Shown here: piece after piece, positions 1-5,702 of the stretch
Numbering within the stretch: the stretch's first letter is position 1
Layout: each line of letters starts with the position of its first letter
DNA from: Akkermansiaceae bacterium
GTDB lineage: Bacteria > Verrucomicrobiota > Verrucomicrobiia > Verrucomicrobiales > Akkermansiaceae
Direction: 5' to 3'
DNA length: 5,702 bases
Assembly: GCA_025457805.1 (NCBI GenBank)
Contig: JALOTR010000221.1
Location: 1 to 5,702 of the forward strand
Program-made: the position numbers and the translations under genes
The notes under the pieces: generated by a model
The model's database searches: none
Told to the model about the DNA's origin: nothing
Seen by the model: the letters and a program-made list of their open reading frames with translations, nothing else

Positions 1-1
1 G

Positions 2-157
2 CCAGAGATCGGCCGGGTGATCCTGCTCAAGGAAGGTCGTGTGTTTGCGGATGGACCCAAGCGTAACGTTCTTACAACACACAAGCTCACGGAGCTATAT
101 GAAACCCAAGTCCACGTTCGCTGGTCGCAGGGATGGTGCGATGTGAAGGCGCGGTGA
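2..157 (+). CDS. ABC transporter ATP-binding protein, C-terminal end (partial)
   Basis: Only the last 51 codons and a TGA stop (155-157) are in the window; the start lies upstream. The visible peptide opens PEIGRVILLKEGRVFADGPK and continues through VLTTHKLTELYE. This is the usual tail of an ABC ATPase after the switch histidine: a strand reading 'vilLkeGrv', then a 'G-p-vLt-e-L-ely' helix, as in the ModF/FhuC-like cytoplasmic ATPases. The catalytic Walker A, Q-loop, signature and Walker B motifs would all be upstream, so neither the substrate nor activity can be judged. The last dozen residues (VRWSQGWCDVKAR) are a normal variable tail. It is the only plus-strand gene here and converges on the minus-strand cluster, so it is probably an unrelated transcription unit. 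The family call is fairly firm; the substrate is unknown. Confidence 0.8.
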   Translation, partial: PEIGRVILLKEGRVFADGPKRNVLTTHKLTELYETQVHVRWSQGWCDVKAR

Positions 158-171
158 TTGGATTCGAGATA

Positions 172-202
172 TTGGAAACCAAGGCTTCCAACTGGAACTT
201 TT
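172..202. terminator. Weak inverted repeat in the convergent gap (possible terminator)
   Basis: The 48-base gap between the two convergent stop codons contains TTGGAA (172-177) and its exact complement TTCCAA (186-191) around an 8-base loop. A second, overlapping hairpin is possible: TTCC (186-189) with GGAA (194-197), followed on the plus strand by C and then TTTT (199-202). The position is right for a terminator serving one or both genes. The stems are short and AT-rich and the T-run is only four bases, so this is a tentative call. Confidence 0.25.
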
Positions 203-205
203 CAT

Positions 206-715
206 TCAGAGTTCACCCGAATCATCCAATTCACCTTTGGATGCCATTTCTTCCCGCATGGCGTTGCGGAGGGAATTGTAGGCGCGGAGTTCTGACAATT
301 CGTTGGCCCACTTCGCCTTGCGATAGGAAGCATACATCCATACCGCCCCTGCCAGACCTGCATTGAGTGCCGCTGCTGCCAGCCACCCCAGTCCCGCTTC
401 CTCTTCAATAAGCACAAATGCGCAACTGCATACGACGACGCCGAAGAACATCCAGTCCAAGCGCCATGACGTCATGAGAAATACCAAGGCTCCCGCAACC
501 ACCAAGGGACCGGCCGAAGTAAACAGCATGGCCAGTGGAAGGGTGAAGCCATCGATGAAATCGAAGATGTCGAAAAGATCCCACCGCAAACGTTCCAACC
601 TGTTGGCGATCACGGCGAACCATCCTCCGACAACAATCGCCATAAAGTAAGTGAATCCCCGCTTGATGGGAGCTCCGATGGTTTCCCCGAAGATATCAAT
701 AGGATCGAGGTTCAT
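206..715 (-). CDS. Hypothetical multi-pass membrane protein, 169 aa
   Basis: I do not recognise this family. The 169-residue protein starts at ATG 713-715, and an AGGAG Shine-Dalgarno sequence nine bases upstream supports that start. Hydrophobic stretches suggest about four membrane segments, near residues 20-37, 57-81, 86-104 and 108-129. A basic patch (YRKAK, 131-135) follows the last one. After it comes a charged, probably helical C-terminal tail of about 35 residues, rich in Glu, Arg and Lys, which the positive-inside rule would place in the cytoplasm. The segment at 45-56 is acidic and aromatic (DLFDIFDFIDGF). No catalytic motif, cysteine pair or signal peptide is apparent. It begins 18 bases after the stop of the GYF_2–RDD gene, on the same strand, so co-transcription is likely. 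Being real is supported by the Shine-Dalgarno sequence, the spacing and the membrane-protein composition; its function is unknown. Confidence 0.8.
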   Translation of the reverse strand: MNLDPIDIFGETIGAPIKRGFTYFMAIVVGGWFAVIANRLERLRWDLFDIFDFIDGFTLPLAMLFTSAGPLVVAGALVFLMTSWRLDWMFFGVVVCSCAFVLIEEEAGLGWLAAAALNAGLAGAVWMYASYRKAKWANELSELRAYNSLRNAMREEMASKGELDDSGEL

Positions 716-724
716 CGTCGCGGG

Positions 725-729
725 CTCCT
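725..729 (-). promoter_or_regulatory. Shine-Dalgarno site for the 169-aa membrane protein
   Basis: The minus strand reads AGGAG here, followed by nine bases and then the ATG at 713-715. It lies in the 18-base gap after the TAA of the upstream RDD gene. It fixes the start of the downstream gene. It is also the only clear ribosome binding site among the four minus-strand starts visible in the window. Confidence 0.7.
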
Positions 730-733
730 GGGT

Positions 734-1477
734 TTACTCGAGTCCTTGTTCCTGGGTGTAACCGATGAGTGCCACCAGGCCCACAAAAGCCATGAGGATC
801 ACCAGAATGCGCCACCATTCGATGATGCGGTGGCTCAAGACATGCCCTCCTTCACGATCCCAGGAAACGAAGCCTCTTTCCGAGAGGCTTTTGTATCCTG
901 TGAAATAGGTGATCAGTGAAATCAACGGCAGCCCCAAGCCTGCTCCGCGGATCCATACCCGGACCGAGCGCAGGAGTGCCTCGCGGAAGTCGAGACGGGT
1001 TCCGTTCTGATTGCGGATGCGGATGTTGAACAGGGCCTTGCACGGGGTGGTGCCAAACACGGCGAGCATGACGGCCTCGGCAGGAACCATAAGAGCTGTT
1101 ACGAGGATGTTGGAGATGTAATCCGAAGTTTCTTCATAAGCCGGATACACAAAGGCCGCGACGATGCCAAAGAGCATCCCCACCAAAAGCAAATCGCCCA
1201 TTCTCGCCCAGAAACGGATCCATGGGCGTGTTTGTGATCCGGTGGGCTCATAATTGTCCCACTGGACCGCCTCGTTGGAATCGACGGAAGGCGGAAGATA
1301 TGGCGATGCTGCTTGAGCGAAAACAGGAACCGCTCTCACAGGCATCCAGTCCGGCATGCCCTCTTGCCAGATCAGGGACTCTTGGGTCAGCGTCCCCTGC
1401 TGGAGGAGCCGCTCCACTTCGTCCGAGCTGACAGGCCCTGTCTGGACGTCCTCGATCGCATAATGCCAGACCTTCAT
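734..1477 (-). CDS. GYF_2 domain / RDD family membrane protein
   Basis: This 247-residue protein has two recognisable parts. Residues 3-50 match the GYF_2 (DUF4339) pattern: an aromatic start (WHYA), a central TGPVS, a helix, then 'GtLt-eslIWqeGMpdWmPv'. This small cytoplasmic domain is usually assumed to bind proteins. A proline-rich linker (about 51-84) leads into an RDD domain. The RDD entry motif is RFWARMGD (88-95), with the characteristic Arg and Asp at the start of helix 1. Likely membrane segments are 95-113, 121-142, 176-193 and 221-240. The loop after helix 2 carries GTTPCKAL (142-149), where most RDD proteins have GxTPGK. RDD proteins are poorly characterised; some have been linked to ion transport. 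The gene starts 12 bases after the lipoprotein stop and has no clear Shine-Dalgarno sequence (the minus strand reads GCTCCCCTAA before ATG). The architecture is confident; the substrate or role is not known. Confidence 0.9.
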   Translation of the reverse strand: MKVWHYAIEDVQTGPVSSDEVERLLQQGTLTQESLIWQEGMPDWMPVRAVPVFAQAASPYLPPSVDSNEAVQWDNYEPTGSQTRPWIRFWARMGDLLLVGMLFGIVAAFVYPAYEETSDYISNILVTALMVPAEAVMLAVFGTTPCKALFNIRIRNQNGTRLDFREALLRSVRVWIRGAGLGLPLISLITYFTGYKSLSERGFVSWDREGGHVLSHRIIEWWRILVILMAFVGLVALIGYTQEQGLE

Positions 1478-1489
1478 TTAGGGGAGCTT

Positions 1490-1903
1490 TCAGTAAGAGC
1501 GGCGCAGCTCGATGGCCCGTTGCTCTTTCGGTGATTCGAGATAGGTCGGGCCGTCGGTATAGGAACCGGTCAGGACATTCTTGGAGGATTGGGAAAGCAC
1601 GATGGCATAGTAACATTTGCCCGCGTCCCACGTCGTCAGATAAGCCTTGTTGCCGCTGACCACGCCTTTGACCTCGTAGGTATCAATGGTTCCGGAGATA
1701 TGCCGTCCGCTTTGTTTGAGATTTGCCTTGCCCCAAGTTTCGGCAAACCAATTGCCCGAGATATCGATGCGGGCACTGGAGCTTTGGCCGTCCAGCCAAG
1801 CCTGGGCGGCAGTCTGGTTCTTGAGGATTTGCTCTTGGGTTTGGCAGGAGGAAAGCGCGATCACCGCGCCTGCTGTAAGAAGAATGGTGGATGTGATTTT
1901 CAT
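1490..1903 (-). CDS. Small lipoprotein of unknown function, 137 aa
   Basis: The N-terminus is a textbook lipoprotein signal: MKIT, a hydrophobic core (ILLTAGAVIAL), then the lipobox LSSC with Cys20 as the predicted lipidated residue. Cleavage before Cys20 would leave a mature protein of 118 residues anchored in a membrane. A short Gln/Ala-rich, probably helical spacer (21-40) follows. Residues 46-118 alternate short strands with Gly turns (ISGNW, HISGTID, VKGVVSGNKAYL, VLTGSYTDG), which suggests a small beta-barrel or sandwich. A second cysteine, Cys97 (GKCYYA), has no obvious partner. I do not recognise a named family. The gene sits 75 bases after the DUF1501 stop and 12 bases before the GYF_2–RDD gene, so it is probably the first gene of a three-gene operon. 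No Shine-Dalgarno sequence is visible. It is very likely a real lipoprotein; its role is unknown. Confidence 0.85.
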   Translation of the reverse strand: MKITSTILLTAGAVIALSSCQTQEQILKNQTAAQAWLDGQSSSARIDISGNWFAETWGKANLKQSGRHISGTIDTYEVKGVVSGNKAYLTTWDAGKCYYAIVLSQSSKNVLTGSYTDGPTYLESPKEQRAIELRRSY

Positions 1904-1905
1904 CA

Positions 1906-1932
1906 GGCAGCTTTTTAGAGGCGCTGGCTGCC
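1906..1932 (-). repeat. Inverted repeat in the leader of the lipoprotein gene
   Basis: GGCAGC (1906-1911) and its exact complement GCTGCC (1927-1932) are separated by 15 bases. In the minus-strand transcript the second arm ends three bases before the ATG at 1901-1903. A hairpin would therefore occupy the ribosome landing zone. With no T-run after it, it is not a terminator. The six-pair, GC-rich stem is real in the sequence, but a chance repeat cannot be excluded. Confidence 0.3.
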
Positions 1933-1978
1933 GGATGGAAAGCGCAAATTTCCCAAGTCAAACAAATGAGACCGGTCT

Positions 1979-3421
1979 TCAAGCTAACAGCCCCTTCATC
2001 AGATGGCCGTGGACATCGGTGAGGCGGAAATTCCTGCCTTGGTGGCGGAAGGTGAGTTTTTCGTGATCGAGACCCAGTTGATGGAGAAGTGTGGCCTGGA
2101 AGTCATGGATGCCGACGGGATCCTTGGTGATGCCATAACAAAACTCGTCCGTTTCACCATAGACATGACCCGGTTTGAAACCACCGCCCGCGACCCACAT
2201 GGTATAACAGGCACCGAAGTGGTCGCGGCCATGATTGGGCTTGGTGACATCGCCCTGCACGAAGACCGTGCGCCCGAACTCGCTGGCCCAAATGACCACG
2301 GTGTCTTCCAACAGCCCGCGTTGTTTCAGGTCTTTCACGAGACCAGCCGATGGTTGATCGGTGTCCACGCATTGTTTTTCGAGCTGTGTGGGAAGGTTCG
2401 AGTGCTGATCCCATCCGGAATGCATCAACTGCACAAAGCGGGTGCCACGTTCGACGAGTCGGCGGGCGAGCAGGCAGTTTCTGGCATAGGAGCCGGGGCG
2501 TTGCACATCGGGTCCATAAAGGTCGAGCACCGCTTTCGACTCGCCGGCGATATCCGTCAACTCCGGCACGCTGGCCTGCATGCGGTAGGCCATTTCGTAT
2601 TGGGTGATGCGCGTGTCGATCTCTGGATCGCCGAATTCCTGGAGGTGTTGTTGGTTGAGCGCGGCGATGTCATCCATCAGGGCGCGCCGCAAGGGGCGTG
2701 ACATGCCATCGGGATTGGTGAGATATAATACCGGATCGCCATCGCCCCGGAAACGCACGCCCTGATACTTCGAGGGAATGAAACCACTGCCCCAGTAATG
2801 ATCGAAGAACAACTGGCCGCAGGTCTTTTCGCGATCCGAGGAAGTCATGACCACGAAGGCCGGCAGTTCGTTGGTGAGGCTGCCAAGTCCATAAGTCGTC
2901 CATGCGCCGAGGCTCGGCCGGCCGGGGATCTGGCTGCCTGTTAGAAAAAAGGTCACGCCGGGAGCATGGTTCACCGCATCGGTATGCATCGAGTGGATGA
3001 AACAAACATCATCCGCAATGCTGCCGATGTGGGGGATGAATTCGGACAACCATTTGCCGCTTTTTCCGTATTGGCGGAAGGGTTTGAGAGCGGGAAGGAT
3101 GGGAAATCCTTTTTGGCTCGCCGTCATCGTGGAGAGCCGGATTTTTCCCCGAACGGATTCCGGGAGTTCCTGAAGGCGGAGTTTTTCCAGATTGGGTTTG
3201 TAATCGAAAAGATCCACCTGTGATGGCGCGCCGCCTTGCCAGAGCACGATCACCCGTTTGGCCTTGGGGGCGAAGTCGGCGAGCGGAGGTGTCACCACAT
3301 TTGCTGCGAGCCCATCCTGGCGAAGCAGATTCGCAAGCACGGCCGCGCCGATGCCACCGGCACTGCGGCCGAAGAACTGGCGGCGCGTCAGGTGTCTTTG
3401 GTGTTGGAGAAAAGGATCCAT
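1979..3421 (-). CDS. DUF1501 family exported protein (Tat signal)
   Basis: A 480-residue protein, full length for the family, whose members are typically 400-500 residues. The N-terminus is Tat-like: TRRQFFGRSAGGIGAA (12-27), a twin arginine followed by FF and a weakly hydrophobic stretch, so it is probably exported folded. Family hallmarks follow in order: GGAPSQVDLFDYKP (63-76), NHAPG (151-155), TGSQIPGRPSLGAW (161-174), HSGWDQH (334-340), SEFGRT (380-385), NHGRDHFG (396-403), GGGFKPG (412-418) and HDFQATLLHQLGLDHEKL (439-456). These resemble the metal-binding fold of the alkaline phosphatase/sulfatase superfamily. No key block looks damaged, but the family's reaction is not established. 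The ATG (3419-3421) lies 23 bases after the stop of the PSCyt2–PSD1 gene; there is no terminator between them and no clear Shine-Dalgarno sequence. The Tat motif directly after this start supports it. The pair is almost certainly co-transcribed. Confidence 0.95.
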   Translation of the reverse strand: MDPFLQHQRHLTRRQFFGRSAGGIGAAVLANLLRQDGLAANVVTPPLADFAPKAKRVIVLWQGGAPSQVDLFDYKPNLEKLRLQELPESVRGKIRLSTMTASQKGFPILPALKPFRQYGKSGKWLSEFIPHIGSIADDVCFIHSMHTDAVNHAPGVTFFLTGSQIPGRPSLGAWTTYGLGSLTNELPAFVVMTSSDREKTCGQLFFDHYWGSGFIPSKYQGVRFRGDGDPVLYLTNPDGMSRPLRRALMDDIAALNQQHLQEFGDPEIDTRITQYEMAYRMQASVPELTDIAGESKAVLDLYGPDVQRPGSYARNCLLARRLVERGTRFVQLMHSGWDQHSNLPTQLEKQCVDTDQPSAGLVKDLKQRGLLEDTVVIWASEFGRTVFVQGDVTKPNHGRDHFGACYTMWVAGGGFKPGHVYGETDEFCYGITKDPVGIHDFQATLLHQLGLDHEKLTFRHQGRNFRLTDVHGHLMKGLLA

Positions 3422-3444
3422 GGGATTGATCGGTTAGATAATGC

Positions 3445-5702
3445 TTATCCGCGAGTGAGGGCTTCGTCGAGATTGAGGATGGAGAGGCAGACGGCTGATA
3501 GGGCAGCGACGTAGGCGGGATCGGCAGGAAGAACGCGTGCGGCTTCGCCATGACTGAGATATCGTTTTGCGGCTTGTGGATCGGAGTTGAATTCCTTCCT
3601 CGCCGTTTCGAAACTGCGCATCAGGATTTCCATTTCCCTTGCTGCCGGTTCACGCGAGCAGATGTGCAGCCAGGCTCGGCGGAGTTGGGCTTGCGTGTCA
3701 TTTGCCGGTGTTTCCTGCATGACTCGGATGGCCAAGGCGCGTGCCGCCTCGTTCCAAGTGATGTCATTCAGTGTGATGAGCGCATGGATCGGGGTGTTGG
3801 TGAGTGAGGGTTTTACCGAGCAGATGGTGCGCGATGAGGCATCGAACATGTTGCCCGGAGCCGCGGTGCGCCGCCAGAAGGTATAGAGACTGCGGCGGTG
3901 GAGTGCGGTTCCTTTGGATTGGGGGTAGGTGAAATCCCGTTCCTTGGTAATCGAGAGTCCATCCCAGATTCCCGCCGGCTGATAGGGATAAACCGGTTTT
4001 CCACCCATTTCCCGATTCAACAAACCGCTGCTTGCAAGGGCGAGGTCGCGGAGGATCATGGACGAGAGCCGGAATCGCGGGGCGCGGGCCAGCAGGCGGT
4101 TTTCCGGATCCATTTCTAACAAGTCAGGCATTGCTTTGGCGGCTTGACGGTAGGTGGCGCTGGTGACGATGAGCCGGTGCATGTGCTTTACATCCCAGCG
4201 GCTCTCGCGGAACTCCGCTGCAAGCCAGTCCAAAAGGGCGGGATGGCTTGCCGGGTCGGCCTGCACTCCGAGGTTTTCCGAACTTTTCACCAGGCCCATG
4301 CCGAAGAACAACTGCCAGTAACGATTCACCTGGACGCGTGCGGTGAGCGGGTTTTCCGGACTCATCAACCACTTTGCGAGTCCCAGGCGGTTTGCAGGCA
4401 GATCCGTGGCCATCGGAGGAAGCGCCTCGGGTGTGCCGGAGGAGACCTCTTCCATCGGAGCTGTATAAACTCCGCGGGAGTAGATATGGGTTTTCCGTGG
4501 TTTCGCATCGGACATGACCATCACCTTCGGCAAGGCATCGCGGAAGGATCGGAGCGCGGCGGCGGCTTTGTCCCGTTCGATGCGAGTGGATACCACTTCC
4601 GGGTGGCTCGATGAAGTGATGAAATGATCGAGCAGCGCTTGGTTTTCCTTTTTGTTCCGATTTGCCACAGGTTTGGCCAGCGTGGTAATGACGGGGGCGG
4701 GGAGTTGCTGCCGGGCCAGCGGATCCGGCGTATGAGTAGTGGAGATGCGGAAACGTCCGAACTGATGTCGGACATGGGGAGATTGGAATTCCAAGGTAAG
4801 CCGCAGCGGCTGCCCCGCCGGGATGGGGCTTGATGGCTGGACCATCAGGAAGTGGGCCTTGGTGACTTCCGGATAATAGGCCCACGCTTTGGGTCCGTCG
4901 TCCAACACGCCCTCGGCGCTGAAGCTTGCTTGCGAGTAATCGGCAAATGCAGAGGCAAGCGGAATTTCAATTCCATCCACGGCGATCCTGAGGCGGGTGA
5001 GAACCGCATTGCCGCTATCCGAACGTCCGGAGCCGCCCATGGGCAGGCGGGGATCGGGAATGACATCGATGCGCAAGGCTGTCACGGGTTGCTCGGGAGC
5101 GGGAAGATCGATGATATAATTGGCACGATCCGGCGCCGGCCCGCTGGCGAAGATATCATGTTCGGGTGTGACTTCGAGTTTGACCTCAGAATCGGCCACC
5201 GCCGAATCCGGGCGGAGAGGGGACCATTGAATCTGCGGGCTTGCGGCGAATGAGGATTCCCACTCGGTCAGAGCTGCCAGCACAGCGGGAGAGGGTTTGG
5301 CAGTTTCCGCAGCTTTCTTTTCGAGTTCCGCAAGCTTGGTCATCTGATCGGGCGAACCTGCATGGATCCACGGATCGGCGATGCGGTATTGACCGCCGCT
5401 GGGTGGCATTCCGGATTCGGGCACATGATTGAAAAATGCCATCATCCGAAAGAAATCCCGCTGCGGGATGGGATCATATTTGTGATCGTGGCATTGCGCG
5501 CAGGCCATGGTGAGGCCGAGCCAGTTGGTGGAAGTGACGTCCACGCGATCGAAGAGAATCAGATTCCGCTGTTCTTCCGGGATCGCGCCGCCCTCGCCAT
5601 TGAGGAGGTGGTTGCGATTGAACGCGGAGGCGATTTTCTGATCGAGGGTGGCATTCGGCAGCAGGTCGCCGGCGAGTTGTTCGATGGTGAACTGGTCGAA
5701 GG
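3445..5702 (-). CDS. PSCyt2 (DUF1549)–PSD1 (DUF1553) domain protein (5' end outside window)
   Basis: The reading frame is open to the right edge, so 751 C-terminal residues are visible and the N-terminus (signal peptide, probable PSCyt1 cytochrome domain and early DUF1549) is missing. The GTG at 5542-5544 is not the start: the conserved family sequence FDQFTIEQLAGDLLP, FNRNH and GGAIPEEQR continues in frame before it. Numbering from the first visible full codon, residues 1 to about 95 are the end of DUF1549, with a CxxCH motif, CAQCHDHK (67-74). A helical, Lys/Glu-rich linker (about 118-152) and a probable beta-rich insert (about 155-325) follow. PSD1 then runs from about 405 to the end: NRLGLAKWLMSPENPLTARV (437-456), VNRYWQLFFG, HRLIVTSATYRQ, TNTPIHALITLND and a closing LNLDEAL. 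The protein is probably periplasmic or secreted. CxxCH suggests c-type haem binding, but that is unproven in this family. It heads the pair with DUF1501. Confidence 0.95.
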   Translation of the reverse strand, partial: FDQFTIEQLAGDLLPNATLDQKIASAFNRNHLLNGEGGAIPEEQRNLILFDRVDVTSTNWLGLTMACAQCHDHKYDPIPQRDFFRMMAFFNHVPESGMPPSGGQYRIADPWIHAGSPDQMTKLAELEKKAAETAKPSPAVLAALTEWESSFAASPQIQWSPLRPDSAVADSEVKLEVTPEHDIFASGPAPDRANYIIDLPAPEQPVTALRIDVIPDPRLPMGGSGRSDSGNAVLTRLRIAVDGIEIPLASAFADYSQASFSAEGVLDDGPKAWAYYPEVTKAHFLMVQPSSPIPAGQPLRLTLEFQSPHVRHQFGRFRISTTHTPDPLARQQLPAPVITTLAKPVANRNKKENQALLDHFITSSSHPEVVSTRIERDKAAAALRSFRDALPKVMVMSDAKPRKTHIYSRGVYTAPMEEVSSGTPEALPPMATDLPANRLGLAKWLMSPENPLTARVQVNRYWQLFFGMGLVKSSENLGVQADPASHPALLDWLAAEFRESRWDVKHMHRLIVTSATYRQAAKAMPDLLEMDPENRLLARAPRFRLSSMILRDLALASSGLLNREMGGKPVYPYQPAGIWDGLSITKERDFTYPQSKGTALHRRSLYTFWRRTAAPGNMFDASSRTICSVKPSLTNTPIHALITLNDITWNEAARALAIRVMQETPANDTQAQLRRAWLHICSREPAAREMEILMRSFETARKEFNSDPQAAKRYLSHGEAARVLPADPAYVAALSAVCLSILNLDEALTRG

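Noticed and set aside
1248..1631. A 127-codon minus-strand frame bridging the RDD and lipoprotein genes
   Set aside because: It overlaps two better-supported genes in another frame. Its Arg/Pro-rich composition is typical of a shadow frame.
1933..1961. Promoter for the lipoprotein gene, with TTGACT (minus strand, 1961-1956) as a -35 box
   Set aside because: The -35-like hexamer is good, but no acceptable -10 box lies 16-18 bases downstream (TCCATC or CCATCC). I could not support a promoter call.
1969..1978. Palindrome AGACCGGTCT as a terminator after DUF1501
   Set aside because: A gap-free palindrome leaves only three pairs once a loop is formed, and no T-run follows in the minus direction.
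2003..2701. A 232-codon open frame antisense to the DUF1501 gene
   Set aside because: It lies entirely opposite a gene with intact family motifs. Its translation has no recognisable domain, and GC-rich coding DNA commonly leaves such antisense frames open.
4124..4885. A 253-codon frame on the minus strand inside the PSCyt2–PSD1 gene
   Set aside because: It is an alternative frame of a confidently identified gene. The product is rich in Pro, Arg, Gly and Ser with no domain or order, as expected of a frame-shifted reading.
5542..5544. GTG as the start of the PSCyt2–PSD1 protein
   Set aside because: The same frame is open to the window edge and encodes conserved DUF1549 sequence (FDQFTIEQLAGDLLP, FNRNH, GGAIPEEQR) upstream of this codon.

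Overview
The window looks like chromosomal DNA from the Planctomycetota–Verrucomicrobiota (PVC) group, most likely a verrucomicrobium. The main evidence is a tandem pair on the minus strand: a PSCyt2 (DUF1549)–PSD1 (DUF1553) protein followed by a Tat-exported DUF1501 protein. This pair is strongly expanded in planctomycetes and verrucomicrobia and is rare elsewhere. The moderately high GC content, and the absence of a Shine-Dalgarno sequence before most of the starts, fit that placement. No RNA gene, CRISPR array, insertion sequence or phage gene is visible.

Layout, left to right. Positions 2-157 (+) hold the last 51 codons of an ABC transporter ATP-binding protein. A 48-base convergent gap with a small inverted repeat follows. 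Everything else lies on the minus strand, so transcription runs from right to left. In that order the genes are: the PSCyt2–PSD1 protein (3445 to beyond 5702, N-terminus outside the window); the DUF1501 protein (1979-3421, 23 bases downstream); a 75-base gap; a small lipoprotein (1490-1903); a GYF_2–RDD membrane protein (734-1477, 12 bases downstream); and a small unrecognised membrane protein (206-715, 18 bases downstream). No stretch longer than 300 bases lacks a gene.

How the genes may work together. The first two are a classic exported pair: a protein with a CxxCH cytochrome-like motif, and a partner distantly related to the alkaline phosphatase/sulfatase superfamily. The pair is often discussed in connection with polysaccharide use, but its biochemical role is unsettled. 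The last three look like a tight envelope operon of one lipoprotein and two membrane proteins, with no established function. The 75-base gap leaves open whether all five genes share one transcript. I see no convincing new defence, mobile or RNA-based system. The most under-described part is the three-gene envelope cluster at 206-1903.
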